64,000 nucleotides of DNA from Kryptolebias marmoratus (Eukaryota > Chordata > Actinopteri > Cyprinodontiformes > Rivulidae), in contig NC_051430.1 of NCBI RefSeq assembly GCF_001649575.2, forward strand, positions 16,331,575 through 16,395,574. Reading direction: 5' to 3'. Every line of letters starts with the position of its first letter. Position 1 is the first letter of the stretch. The notes below the pieces were generated by a model. The model was not told the origin of the DNA. It made no database searches and saw nothing but the letters and a program-made list of their open reading frames with translations. Positions 20,101 to 33,090 of this stretch are shown here, in pieces. The position numbers and the translations under genes are program-made.

Positions 20101-21186
20101 ACGAAAAAATTCACCTGTGTTACCTGCCAATGCTTCATGCATCATTCTCAGCTTAGTTGTTGTCAGGCTACAAATACAACACCCGCAATGCCTTCACGGT
20201 GGTCTCTGGAGATTTGAACCACACCTCTCTCTCTCTCTCTCGGTGCTCAACTTCCAACAGTTGTTTTTATTGTATTTTGTTTTGTTTTTTTCTTCAGTAA
20301 TTTGTATTTTAACAATAAAAAAAATTCCCATTTGGGATTATTAGAGTATTCATGTCAATTCAAATGCAACATTTCTGACAACAATTAGCTTATACTGCAG
20401 AAAAGAGTTTCTCATTTCTTTGTTTCTTTGTTTGAGGAGATGATGACACATTTGATCCTGTCTCACAGCGTCACATGTCAACCTCCTCGTGCCCCGTCAC
20501 TCTGACAGCTCACAGCCTGCAAGGCAAAGGATCATGGGTGCTGTGTCAGACGCAGTAGGGAGGTTGGGGGGGGAGGCAAGCTAAATGCATGATGTGTGTT
20601 ACCATGTGCATATATGTCTGTGTGGCTAGGGGCGTGTGTTAATGTGTGTCACTCTGAAGGGATGAATGCATGCCAAAGGCGGGAGTAACACCATGTCAGA
20701 GTGCTAGCAGACGATGCCTATTTCAGATACACTAATACAAACAGTCAGCTTAGCCATGAAACCAATTCCTCCCATGATTCCTCCATTCCCCACTCTACAT
20801 GTGCCAGCCAGGTGTTGCAGGGGGCAGTAATGTCTTAGTCTTAAGTTCAATTATATGTTGAAAAGTCATAATCACAATGTGATCGACAATGAACAGCAAG
20901 CAACATTGATATAAATATATATACATACACATATATACATCCACTCTCATCCATAAATTTCTTGTTTCAGTAGAATGTCCTGGTTCCCCAGCATCTAATG
21001 TGTACTTTGTTAACATGTCTTTGCAAGAAACTATAGCATTCTATGTAAATACTTGTGTAATGCAAAATTAATGGCAATAAAAACTTAATCAAATAGTGTT
21101 TTCATGAACCACTATGAAATATTTGAGACTGGAGTTTTTTTTTTTTAAGATGCTTGCTTTCTACTTTTATTTTGGCCCTACTTTAA

Positions 21187-21305
21187 CTAGCCTTTAGATG
21201 ATCAGTCCATTTAGAATAAAACTTTCTTTCTTCAAACTGAGATCTTTTAATGGACTATCTGCAACAGGTATGATCCTAATTGTTCATAACCTTTCAGCAG
21301 ATCCT
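21187..21305. repeat. Diverged copy of an intron-1 dispersed repeat
   Basis: Starts CTAGCCTTTAG and later contains TTCAAACTGAG, TATCTGCAACAGGTATGATC and TAATTGTTCATAACCTTTC. The same blocks occur in the same order at 1098-1205 (CTAGCCTTTAG, CCAAACTGAG, TATCTCCTGTAAGATG, TAATTGTTCGTAACTTCTC). Two collinear, diverged copies 20 kb apart indicate an old interspersed element of unknown class. Confidence 0.6.
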
Positions 21306-22068
21306 CATATTAAAAGGTCTGAACTGCTTTAAGTGGGTCCCTACATGAGTCACAAAAAACGCAAGCCTATTCTCATCCAAAGACTTGCTTAGCCATGTTT
21401 ATGTTTTCACATATATACAAAAACATATATACTTACATATACAGAAAATACTTTTTTGACTTCTGGTGCTGACTTGATGTTTTAACACTAAGTGATAATA
21501 GCTGAGGGTTAATTTTTCTGTGTGATTGTGCAGATTTGATTTTTTTTTGTTATAAACTGAAATGCTAAGAGCAAGTATGAATGACACATCATTGCCATGG
21601 CTGCAATAGAATTAAATAAATAAAAGACCGGGTCCACAGTGTAATTGCCTATTAGAGGCTGGAACATTGCACACTTATGAGGCTCTCTCTAACAAAGACC
21701 ATTCTGTAGTTTAAACCAGAGGGCAATCATTTTACATATGAAGCTAGTATGGAAATTGTGATGGCCTCATACAAAGATAGGAATAGTAGGCCCATAATAG
21801 CTGTGGGTTCGCCTGAATGATCCCTTTTGAATGAACAGTTGGTTATGCCATTGCCTTCAAACCATTTTAGCGATCCACCACACGGTCAGACAAAAACAGT
21901 ACCACATACTTTCAGTGTTTTGGTCAATATATAATATATTTGACAGGTGTAAGAGTCTCGGAGTAATTGGTAATGGGCAGCGGCAACAGGGGCCCCTGTG
22001 TGCCACCTGGAGAATCACACTAACCCTGCCAACCGCCACTCAATTACTCCTCCACTCTTCATGCAGAG

Positions 22069-22097
22069 TCTCTCTCTCTCTCAAACACACACACACA
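22069..22097. repeat. CT/CA compound microsatellite
   Basis: TC repeat followed directly by AC repeat. Confidence 0.85.
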
Positions 22098-22849
22098 GTA
22101 GTCACAGAAGGATGTTCGTTGGAGGCACAAAGAGCGAAAACTGGCTCTCAATGAAGATGTATAAATAGTCCCCACACTGCACAACATGTACTGTTTTCAT
22201 GTAATTATGGTGCAGGAAAGGCCTGGTTTAGTGAGGAGCACTTTTGGGTAACCACTGGGGTCTTAACAAGCGATTTGGTAAAGAAAACGGTTGCACCTGG
22301 CTGAGCCTGGTGTGTTTTGAACTATGAGGAAGGAAAATACAAAGATGTGAGCGAAAGTGAGACAGAGGCACTCAGCAACTGTAGAGAGGTTGACTGGCAG
22401 AGTGGGCACTCTCTCCATCACGCACAGGCAAATCCACACATATATTTACACTGATGCAGGAACACCTGGAGTTGACGAGATCCAGATGTTGTGGCCAGAT
22501 ATGCTTTTGATAAAATGGAAAACAAAGGGGACTTTAAGCCTAACTTAAGCCAGAAAAAGACACTATCTTGCTCAAATTGAGGATTTTGGACCCCCACACG
22601 GTTCTCTTTCACTTGCCAACATGTTGGATTGATTCAATTTACGCAAATCCTTTGAGAATTCTTAACTAGTTCACAAAACCTAAGCAGACAGACATTTTAT
22701 TGGCTGATTGTTTTTAAGACAACCAAATATACAATAAAATGAAATAGTTCTGAAGTGACAAGCAGATATTTATAATGACCGAGATAAAATTAGATACATC
22801 ATGGCTTTACTTTTGAGAAACAGAGTTGCATTGTTCTATAGAACTAGCC

Positions 22850-23030
22850 AGGGTTGGAAGCAGAAGGGTGTCCTGAACACAAGGGGGAGCAATTATGCTT
22901 TCGCTGTGTTTTCTAGGCCATACAGCCGGGCGCTGATTCAGTGCTCGGCAATCTTTTCCAGTCCATTGTTCCCTGCTAGAAATCAGGAAGTCCTGAGTGC
23001 TCGTTTGTCCCTCTGTGTGTGAAAATATAC
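22850..23030. promoter_or_regulatory. Candidate conserved non-coding block
   Basis: Unique, balanced-composition segment with CpGs (CCGGGCGCTGATTCAGTGCT) in an AT-rich setting and no coding potential. Possible enhancer-like element by texture only. Confidence 0.18.
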
Positions 23031-23359
23031 TGAACAGGACCAGTCAGTCTAATCAACCTAATCACACCCTCCCACACATGGCATGTAAATATGGAATATT
23101 TACAAAAATACAAAAATCAAAACTGTACCCAGATAAATGAAACTTTTTCAAAACATGAGCGCTTAACATGAATACTAAAAAATTGTTATAAAAAGACGCA
23201 TAAATAACATATATATATATTAATGTGCTGTAGTGTGTGTGCACGGCACAAGTCAAACACTGAAATTAGCCCTATAACCTTTTCAGGACATGCAAAGAAC
23301 TGTAGTTAATTCCAAAACACAATGGAGCTCAACAAGCACTCTCTTAACACTTGTACAGG

Positions 23360-23540
23360 CCTGTGGCATTGAGTGATTTGAATTCTTACTCTGGTGAGTT
23401 TCCCCCTTCCGTGAATTAATTAGTCTTTGCCAAAGCGGGGCCACATTTGTCATTTGAATTTATGCTAATGAGTGCTGAGGTCTTGTGAAGGAGCTGATAG
23501 GCCGGAGCAGCTGCTCTGTCCTTGCGGGGCCTAACTGTCT
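23360..23540. promoter_or_regulatory. Candidate regulatory block with POU/octamer-like site
   Basis: Contains TTTATGCTAATGAG at about 23459-23472, in which ATGCTAAT resembles a POU octamer. A homeodomain-like GAATTAATTAG lies at about 23413. The block is unique and non-coding, and a CAC microsatellite follows it. Function is inferred from motifs alone. Confidence 0.22.
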
Positions 23541-23632
23541 CCCCTCCCTTTTTTAACTGCTTCATCTCACTGTCTATTCCTCTGTCTGGCTTCTCAGCCC
23601 ATTCCTCTCTTTCAAGTTTTTGTCTAGTCCCA

Positions 23633-23654
23633 ACCACCACCACCACCACCACCA
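23633..23654. repeat. CCA trinucleotide microsatellite
   Basis: Seven perfect ACC/CAC units plus part. Confidence 0.9.
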
Positions 23655-23973
23655 TAATCACTCCTCCCCCACCAAACACACACACACACCATTGTCTACT
23701 CCTTCAGCTTCTTCTCTTTCCTTGTCCCTCCTCCAGCGGCCTTATCATTTACTTCTCTGACCTCCTGATGGTCCTGAGCTTCATGACCTGTCAGAGGAGA
23801 GGAGATTGCCCATGTCCCAGACTGATAAGCCAGCTAATTACCCAACACTTCACACGGTGAAACAGATCGGCAAAAAGATGGACCCACATGCAGACCTGTA
23901 CGGGCAGCAGAAAAGATTGGCATACACGCACAGCCCAGAAGAGAATAAAACAACAAAAGTCAAGAAAAGTTAC

Positions 23974-23998
23974 AGATAGATAGGTAGATAGATAGATA
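23974..23998. repeat. GATA tetranucleotide microsatellite
   Basis: About six AGAT units with one GGTAGAT interruption. Confidence 0.85.
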
Positions 23999-26900
23999 TT
24001 GTAAATTCCCTCAGAAAAAGCAAATGAAAACAGAGGCCCCTCTTTTCCACTCCTGTATTATGTTGTTACAACTGAAAGCTGGTTGAAAAGTCGGTAGCAT
24101 ATCTTGGCAGCAATTTTTTGGAGCTGTGCACTCCAATCCTGCCTCCCAGGCTCCCAATTTGATGGAGCAGAAATAAGCACTTTGGTGCTCTCTCTGCAAT
24201 GTTCAAAACGCAGCATCGGCGGAGTGAGAGGTCCGCATTCTGAAAAGCTCCATTTTGAAGTTTGCCTTCAAGTTGCAGCCAAGTGGTTAAGACAGTGTGT
24301 TAAAGGACAAACTAGCCAGGCAACATAATGCACTTTTGCTTTCTTCTTGTCCGTCTGCAAAGCAAATTGCTGTGTCTTTTTTGACTTCTCACAGAGATAT
24401 TGGTTAGTGGAGTACATTTTATTGATTTTGATAATCTCCTTATCAAGTCTGATCAAATTAATTAGCCATATTGACCTCCAGTATTTCCATAATATTAACT
24501 TATTTTCATTCTGGTATTTCAAAGATTTTTTTTGAGAAATTAATGGAAAATGATAGTAAGTTTACCAAATGTTCACTGTTTAAGTGATGTGTTGTTGTTG
24601 CTTGGGAAGTCAAACTAGACTAAAATTCATTTACTGCAGAGCTTCTAATAGGCTTACCATGGAACGTTGAGAAGATACCATATTTATACTTTTTAGACTT
24701 AATCAAATTACATTGGGAACTTTATATGTTTATCACATCGTTCCCAACACCCTAGAGTGTCATCAGTAATTTGGCTCACACACATCCCACCTACTCAAAG
24801 AGGAGAGTGAGGACTAATGTCATTTCGAGGGGATTATTGTGATCTTTCAACACATCTTTGGGGAGTTAAGCGTGTTGTTAAAGAGAGGCAGGAAGGAGCA
24901 AGAAAAAGTGATAAAACCCCACCGCAGAGCTTCTGTTTTAACTTTCACATTTTCTCCCCTCTCTCTCCTCCGGATCTCTTCCATTTTCTCCCTCTGATCA
25001 CCAAAAGCCATATTATGTGCTTGTCAAGATGGATAAACCCCCTCAGCCAAATGTTCAAATGAAAACAAATAAGTAGGAGACGTTCATGTAATCGCTTCTG
25101 CCAGAGAAAGGCTTTAAGAAGAACATAAACACTTTCTGGAAATGTGCCTCGCAAATTCTAATTCCCTCACGCTTTTGTTCGAGTCTCATTCAACTTCAGG
25201 ACCATTTCATACGGCGCCGTGATGAGATGTCACCATCGGAGACACGGTTAAAACTACTTTGCAACACAGTTAGCAGCACTAAATAAAAAATATGAGATCA
25301 TATTACCTTGTTGCTTGTGAAACTGTCATGATTCTATTCTGGGGATTTAAGAGGAGATTTCTTTAATTAACCTGGCTACAATTGCAAACATGGAAAAAAA
25401 AAAAAGAAAGAGGAAAAAAACAAAAAGGCGGAAAAGGTGCAGTGGCACTTTTTTAAATGTAGTAAAGCTCGGATTGTCTCATTATCAGGTCATGGATGCT
25501 CTTTGTTTGTAGTGGAGTGTTTTTCTATGGAATGGCTGGGCTCTTTTCACATGAGAAAAGTCCCCCAACTGTCACTAGACTCCCACAATCTTTCCAGCCA
25601 GCCCCCTCTAGTAAAGTTCCCATGGTGGTCCTTGGACAGCTCACAGACTTCTGTGCCAAATGCTTCAGTCAGACAGGGAGTTTGCTTAGGTTGTCGCACC
25701 ATAGTGTGGCAGCAGATTTTTCTAAGAGAATTATTGAGATTAGAATTATTAACCCACGTTGTACGTGTAAATATATCTGTGTGAAAAATATAGTTTATAT
25801 TCAAGGTTGGAGCTGATGTTTTTTCTAATTGCATTTTATTAAAAATTCCTAGCAGGACAAGTCAGAAGTAACAGGCAAAGGTTCTTCTTCTGCACTTTTT
25901 ACCCTGCATTTCAGACAAACGTAATACAGAAATAGCAGAGAGAAGATAGCTTGGTGAGATGAGAAAAAAAGAAAACTACTAAAAAAAACACGATGGCCAA
26001 AAGATACTGAAAAGCTACAGAGAAAAAGCTCTCCTCTTGTTAAATATTAAACTGAGAGAACATGGAATATCCTAAGTTTTTTAAAATTCACAGTGTACGT
26101 ATGTGTGTGTGTGCTGGACATAGACTCCATTTCTTCTCTCGATCTTTTCAAACTAAAAGCTCTTTCCAACATTGCTGAAGATAATTGTCTACGTTAAAAC
26201 TATTAAGAAAACCTTAAATGTAGGCTTTGTCAATATCTGTTTGTACAGAGAAACTGAGCAGCCAAATCTCTTATACAAAAAAAAAGAAAACCACAACATA
26301 AAACTGAACTAAAATTTTACAATCACAAAACAAGTGGCTGTGAAAAAAGAAGACTTGAGAAATCCACCGTTTGGAGTGGACAAGGCTGATCTTAAAGTGA
26401 CGCAATGCACATAGAACAAAAATAGACACTGGATGAACACTTGAAGCCCTGACCCATGTGTCTAGGGAGCTCATTTTCATAGTAACTAAACACCAATGAA
26501 AAGACTCCACTTGAGTGAATGAAGCCAGAGCACCAGCTAGCCAATAGGAGGAACAAGCAAATAAAAGAGTGCTGGACAAGAATGAATATTTTGGATGTTA
26601 AATATATTTCAATAACATGTACTGATGACCTTTTTAATATATTCCAAACCTGATTTCATTTGCCATCAAGAGTGTTTAAATTGAGATATGTTGTTTTAAA
26701 TATTTAGGGCTTCATCATATGTCTCTTTTGCAGAAAAACCGAAGAAATTTTAAATAACTGATGTGAAGTTTTCTTTGTGTATTAATTTGGTTTAGCTGTA
26801 ATTTAATAAAGAGCATTATAAACATTTTCCACGGACAAAAAGAAAATCATTGTGAATAGAAAACATGTCACATTTCACTATCATTTAGATCAGTTCTTCT

Positions 26901-27149
26901 CCCTTCAGGAAGGTAACCAGCAGAACTGAGCTCAAGACGGCTATGTAGGTCTGGTTTTAGTCCTGTGGTATTTTAACCGATAAGCAGAAACAGCACATCA
27001 AGCTTGTGGGCCAGCTGGCAGGACTCTAGTGTTTGTGTTGTGCTAGTTGGGATGTCAGGGCTATAGTGGGATGAAGGGGGCTGAAGGGGGTACAGGAGCA
27101 CCAGGCCTCCTCCAGACTTGGCTGCTCTGACTAAATGGACCAGATCAAT

Positions 27150-27380
27150 CACGCTGGACGGCACTGTGACAGTGAGTTAAGGTTCTGCGGCGCGGCACAG
27201 CGTTTTTGGACACAACGGCCCTCGTCAAGTCTAGCTGGCTGACTGGCAATTGCTCGCGAAGCATTCCTCTCACATGCCATGGGCTCACTAAGCAGATGGC
27301 AATGGCAAGGACGGAGGCGGCTGTCCTGCTGTCAGTCCCAAGCCTGCATCCATCCAGAGACAATTGATGAGATTAGAGTA
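27150..27380. promoter_or_regulatory. Candidate conserved non-coding block
   Basis: CpG-retaining unique sequence (GCGGCGCGGCACAGCG, GGCAATTGCTCGCGAAGC) without open frames of note. It is one of the most CpG-dense non-coding patches of the desert and could be an enhancer or an unannotated promoter; neither can be confirmed. Confidence 0.22.
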
Positions 27381-27610
27381 TGGGAGATGTGGAGAAGGAT
27401 GAAGTGCATGGTGTGGATGGAGGATGGCTCTATGTCAGCCAGGTCTGGGCTGGATCACACAAATGAGGAGGTCGGGCCTGGTCTGAGCCTGGATCATTGA
27501 GGCATGGTGCTGGATGGTGGTTTGGGAATCCAGTGGCAATAGAGGGCCCAAACAGTGGTGGAGTCTGGTAACATATTTGAGGTCTGTCTTGGCATGGCAT
27601 CTGTCAGAAA

Positions 27611-27660
27611 GTGTGTGCATGTGTGTGTGTGAGAGAGCTTGCGTGTGTGTGCGGGTGTGT
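27611..27660. repeat. TG-rich microsatellite, interrupted
   Basis: GTGTGTGCATGTGTGTGTGT, then GAGAGAG, then GCGTGTGTGTGCGGGTGTGT. Confidence 0.85.
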
Positions 27661-28560
27661 ATCTCATGAGGCTCTACGTATAGTGGCATCTAGAGATGTG
27701 GCAAGGCTAGCATCATGCTGGAACACTCAAGAGGCAGAGCTGGAGCAAAATATGACCTACATTGCCATAAGTGAAGGAGGACGCTTAGCTTTCAGAATGA
27801 ACACAAAATAAATCTCAGTTTATGTGCTTTATATACAACTACACAGCAGCACTTATTATTCCTTAAATACAGAATAATAATAATACATTTTGAATACCTT
27901 TTATTTTTCATAAACAATATTCCATGTAACTCTTTATTTGCTGTCATCAGTTCAGAGTTTTAAAGTGTCAACACTAATACATGATCTGTGAAGGAGAATA
28001 TTACCTGACTGTTAATCGACTGAGAGACAGATCTACTGAGCCATGCTATAAATATTATAATCTAACAAAAGACATCTATAATACATGATGTCCTCTCATA
28101 AGTACCCTGGGAAGTCTTATAATCTGGGGTGTATATAAAGTGCTGTGGGCTTCTTATTCTTGTTCTTGATCTAGATTTGATCTGATTCTTTATTGTGTTG
28201 CTAAAGCAGTGGGAGGGGTTTTGGCCTGTCACACAGCTTTGTTTATTTACTAACAAAGAGTCCTCCCACTTATTCCTTTAACTGTTTTTTTTTCTTAGGA
28301 AGCCGAGTTTCAAAGCTCCCGCTTTACAGTATTGTATTTGTCTGTTTGTGGAAATTCAGAAAGATTTGATTTTTAATTATTACTCAATCTATGCGTGTAA
28401 GTAGAGCGTAATCCACATACATCTGTCATTCCTTTCATTACAACAGTCATTACAACATGGCTTTAAACCACACTGATAATGGTTCAGGGCTTCAACATTA
28501 AAACTTAAATTAAAGCTTGTGATTCTAAGAGTACAGATAAATGGTAGGTACAATACATTA

Positions 28561-28912
28561 AGTTTATTTGTAAAGGACATGTAAAAACAACTGCCACTGA
28601 TCAAAGTGCCATACATATGATAAAAGAAAAATTATTTTTAAAAAAGGTACAAGATCATAAATGACAGAAAACTAAATAAAAGTCGCAAAATCAATAAAAC
28701 AGTAAAATTAAGACGGGTTTTCAACTCTCATTCAGAAAATTCAGAATTAAAAGTTAATGAAAGCAAATGTGTGTTAAGATTAGATTTGAACATAGCAAAT
28801 GTTGGAGCCTCTGTAGGGGCCACTGATTCCACAATTTAGGGGCCATAACTTTAAAGGCCCGATCACATCTTTGTGCAAGCCTGGACCTTGGGTAACTAAT
28901 TGATCATTAGAC
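28561..28912 (+). mobile_element. Degraded interspersed repeat (teleost retroelement-like, class unsure)
   Basis: Begins AGTTTATTTGTAAAGGACAT and has AAAGTGCCATACA about 45 nt later. It ends in ATTCCACAATTTAGGGGCC, AAAGGCCCGATCACATCTTT and CCTGGACCTTGGG. This order (TTTATTTATATAG..., CAAAGTGCTATACA, ...ATTCCACA-TTGGGGGC, AAGGCCCGATC-CC, CTGGAC-TTGG) is one I recognise from abundant fish interspersed repeats. No coding capacity remains. Confidence 0.5.
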
Positions 28913-31900
28913 CTATTTTTTTAATGATGCCTAAAGGGATGGATAAAAATAAATGGATAAACACATTGGTTCAACAATAAAACCTTGAGGAATTCCCCTG
29001 TACATCACCTACTAGTGATGCGCAGTATAAACCAAGAGATTATGGGGAAAACCCAATATATTTTTTAGAACTTTCCTTTGCCATGGACACTGTTACTAAT
29101 TGGAGATCCTATTTCATAATAGCTTGTCTAATGGTGGTTAAATTGTAAACAATGTGTTATAAAATGGCCCTTTTGGTATTTGTGTGTGTGTGTGTGGATG
29201 GGGTGGCCATGCAAGGCCACTCTGGCACTTACACGGCATGCCTTATAAATAAGTAATGGTATTAGACGTGTAGTGGTTAGTCATAGAGGAGGAAGGTCTA
29301 TGCATCAACCCCACCTCTGTTTGCCTTGTACATATTTCATAAGAGAAGTTGGAGGTTGTGGGTTATATGGGAGGGTGGCTGAAATAAAAGGCAGCCCGCA
29401 CAGGCTCCTCTCTGTTCACTGTCATGGCTCTGTTACTATTAATATTGCTAAGTGTCCTCTCTCTGTGCTGATACAAGTTTATGGTGTTTTTCTCCTCCCT
29501 ACCTTCCTGTATTTGACAACAAAATAGAGCCAGCTGCCTCCGTACCGACCTAAATGCAGGGAGAACATAGTACAGGTTGCACAGTGTTAGTTTTAACAAT
29601 TAGGGCAAAGTTTCCTCTACATAGTCCAGACAGCCATTTTTTAGTTTCTCTGATCAATGCTGGCATGGAAAAGAACACAGAAGCTTTTGTACTTCTGAGA
29701 AACTAAACAGAGTAGGTTACATAAACATAAAGGAGTCTACGTTGTTGGCAAAAGTGTCTCCTGGTATGTTTCATTGGTTCTTTTTTTTAATCAGTATCTA
29801 TTTATTTGTAAAAATGATTATCCTTTTTATTTGGTCAGTGAACTTTGGTTACAGTTTGCATATTGATTAGGAACCACTGTGGCTAGTTGATCCTCTTACC
29901 TTTCTCTTTACTATCTCCCCAACACAAATATCCAGATCAATCAGCCTGACATCAGCTAATGATTCTCCTACTATTAATTCAATTTATGTCCTTATGATAA
30001 AATGATGGGGTTGTATTATTATCTATCTTTCACTTGCCGCTCAAACAATACCTTGAATTATCGATTGGAAGCACAGCAGAAAAGCTTCAGAACAATAATA
30101 TTTAAATGGTTGACTGAACATCCCTGGCACAGACAAAAGCTGAATCGAACCAATTAAATGGCCTTGCTGAAAAACAACATTAAAACAAAAAAATAAATAA
30201 ATAAATGCCACCAATTAACACATTTTGACACCTTTAGGTTTAGTGTTTCACTTCTAACACATTGATCAAGAAAATATATGTACAAAACATGACATTTTGT
30301 ATAAAAGAATGCATAATTATACTGCTTGCAGTTCATCAGTTGTCAAAAATGAAAAATGCTCTTGCTGCTGTTCTCAGTCTTATGTTTGCGACATCAAAAA
30401 GGGCCCATGTTTATTGTCTCAAGCTTTACCTATAGCAGAATGATAAATAGCCATGCTGCTGATCAATCCCAGACAAAAGCATTGTCTCATAAGAATGGGG
30501 ACTTTGACTAACGATGTTCCGATTCCACCAGTTGAGGGGAGCACAGGGAGCGTGAACTTGCAGCACCGAAAGTTTAAAGCTAAGGTGAAATTGCACAACC
30601 CTTGGAGGACAAGCATTTGGCTGTTCTAATTGATAAAAAATGCAAAATAATAAATATAAAATACACACATTTTTTTTTTATCATCAACTGAACATGGTGT
30701 TTCTTTTAAAACAAACAAACAAAACCATGAAATAAATAAATAAATGAAATAAAATAATTTTTAAAAGTTTACTTACTTGCAACAATTCATCATTCGCACA
30801 TTCTGCAAAGTACAAAATGGTGAAAATGACAGTCCTTCCTGTCTTAGATTATGGTGACATTATTTTTAGGTGTGCCCCTGAAAAAAACTCTTAATAAACT
30901 TGGATGTCATCCACTGTGCTGCAGTCCATTTTATCACAGGTCCAAGGAGAAGTCAGGCAGCTAAAACAACAGTAAAGATTATGAAACTAAATTTACAAGT
31001 CAAAAACTTTTGTTTGCCTCAAGTCCAATAAAACATAACAAATGAGTAACTTCAGGTACACATTCCTACATGTCATATATCAGGTTTCATGTTAGGTAAA
31101 TATTTATTACGTTTCATTATTCCATAACTTTTCTTCTCACTAGTGAGTAATTTCATATTTGTTTCACTCTTAATCTAAAAAACACAATTCATCACAACAA
31201 ACCTACTGTTTAACAAAACAAATGGGTTAAAAACAAGAGGTTTTTTGTGTGTTCTGTCTGGTTCTTTTTTCAAATGTATTCTTTGGACAAATTAAAAATA
31301 GCTAATAAAACATGTTCCAAGATTGGTGATTTCTATTTCCAAGGCCTCACCCTCAGAATCACAGGCTACAATTTAACATGTGAGATCTCAAATCCCCTTT
31401 TTCTTCTGCTTTCTTTTTTTCTTTGAGTTGACGGTGTTTCAGGTCTTCAACCTGCGGTTTTCCATCTGCCAGTTTGGTGCAGATAAAAGCATGTCTTAGA
31501 CATTATTTTTGCCCAAGGAGTGAGAGAGCTTACCTGACTTTCTCAACTGTGTTATACAAGCATATTTATATAAATAAATGTTTTTTTTTCATAAAAGCCC
31601 ACAATAAATGAGGAGTACCTAACCTGTTGCCAGGTAACTGCTCGCCTGCGAGCACTGCCTCTCAAGGTGGAACAAAGACAGAGCAGATAGGGAGCAGAGC
31701 CTCGGCAGAACACCTCTAAATATAAAGTCTTCAGGTCTTGTCTGTTTGCAGTTCTCTTCCCACTCTTTAGAGAAGGTTAATGGGAAGTGATGGTCATGCA
31801 GCATTGCGCCATGAGTGAGTAGTCTCAGGCCACCACACAACTGACTGCCACTTCTGTGTGTCTAGATTTGTGTAATTGACCAGCACATACAGAAAATAAA

Positions 31901-33090
31901 GAAGGTGTGATTTCAATCCACTTTAAAAACAAAAAATATAGAGAAGCTGTTAGCTATTTGGCAAATTACCTCACAGGCTGTACATGCAAGGTGATTATTG
32001 CTGCTTTATGACGTCCTCTTAGATTAATGACTCATGTGAGAACAGCCTATTCAAGCATGTTATTTCTGTCTTTTGCTGCAAAATCATTCAGTTTGTACAA
32101 TTTCTGCTAATATCCAAGTGGATTTAAGCTGCTATGTGAAGACATAATGTCACCAGAAGTGCTGCTTCAACTAGAAGTAAAGTTCTATAATACTTAATGT
32201 GCGCTGTTACTCTGTGGTACCTGGAGTTGAGTTATATGGGTCAGACATTGTGCTCCTGGGGGCCAATTCTAGCCTGCAGCTGAGGGATTTGGCTGAGTCA
32301 GCATCTCCACCTCATTCTCTGGGACCAGGATGCAGCAGTGTGTTCCGCTGTGACTAGGCAACCAGCCTTAATGTTATGTGCACACATGCATCTGCTGCTC
32401 TTGTCTCTGTCCGGCTGTGTCCCACTTTTGCCTCATGGAGTCTGTTCAACACTGTTACTGCTTCAGTTCCCTCAGTAGTATAAGGTTTTTGTGTCAGAAA
32501 AAACAAGAATATGTCTCACTTTAGTCCTTCTTGTTGCCTCAGTTTTAAATAAATACATTTTCTTTCATTGTTTAATTATTATTTCTACTGCAGGTTGTTG
32601 GCAAAGATCACTTTGGTTGTGTATTTTCTATTTATTGTTGTTTGACCTTTATTTAAACAAGAGAAATAACAAATGCGATATCCTTCCTTACTGCCATGGA
32701 GGATGTTGGTTAGTAAAAAAAGAAGGGAGAAGACCAATAGCTTTGTAAAAGAGAATAAGCTTATGGCTTAATCTGCAAAAGGAAGAAAAAAAAAACAATA
32801 CAACATATACTGAGTGTGAGTTTTAAGGTTTGTAATGACTCTCAAAGCACCATGGTTGCATCAAAGCATGTAAGTATAGCAAATAGGTATGCATATAACT
32901 TACATTTAATTAATAGATTAGTGACTGTAAAAACTGCAGTTACAATTATTAATTGTCATTTAAAAAGGAGGAGTTAAAATTATATCATAATAAATAAAAT
33001 TAAGCCTTTAGAGGGAAAATAATCTTACACCTTTTTGTATCACCTTTTAAACTCAAAGAGAAGCCAAGTTTCACCTGAAATCATGATAAA
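28913..33090. other. Non-coding stretch with one LINE fragment
   Basis: AT-rich DNA with a TG run near 29181-29195 and a decayed LINE ORF2 piece at 30809-30955 (listed separately). A unique block at about 30440-30620 is more complex than its surroundings. No gene recognised. Confidence 0.55.
30809..30955 (+). mobile_element. Decayed LINE ORF2 C-terminal fragment
   Basis: Translation gives KMVKMTVLPVLDYGDIIFRC then APEK. After a frameshift in the A-run at about 30881-30887 it gives INLDVIHCAAVHFITGPR. The pattern VLDYGD-[VI]-I-[YF]-x-x-A...LD-x-[VI]-[YH]-H/C-x-A-[LV]-[RH]-F-I-T-G is the region downstream of the reverse transcriptase in many fish LINE ORF2 proteins. It is a short, broken relic with no start or stop context. 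Confidence 0.75.

Larger units (their letters stand above)
11856..28560. other. Non-coding stretch, no gene recognised
   Basis: Long AT-rich stretch with only short, unconvincing open frames on both strands. It holds CA/TG, TTCTA, GATA and CAC microsatellites, a diverged copy of an intron-1 segment near 21.2 kb, and several unique, more complex blocks (listed separately) that might be regulatory. No tRNA, rRNA or recognisable exon was seen. Confidence 0.6.

Noticed and set aside
20150..20230. Possible tRNA-type B box (GGTTCAAATCTC on the minus strand)
   Set aside because: No A box at proper distance and no cloverleaf; it abuts a CT repeat.
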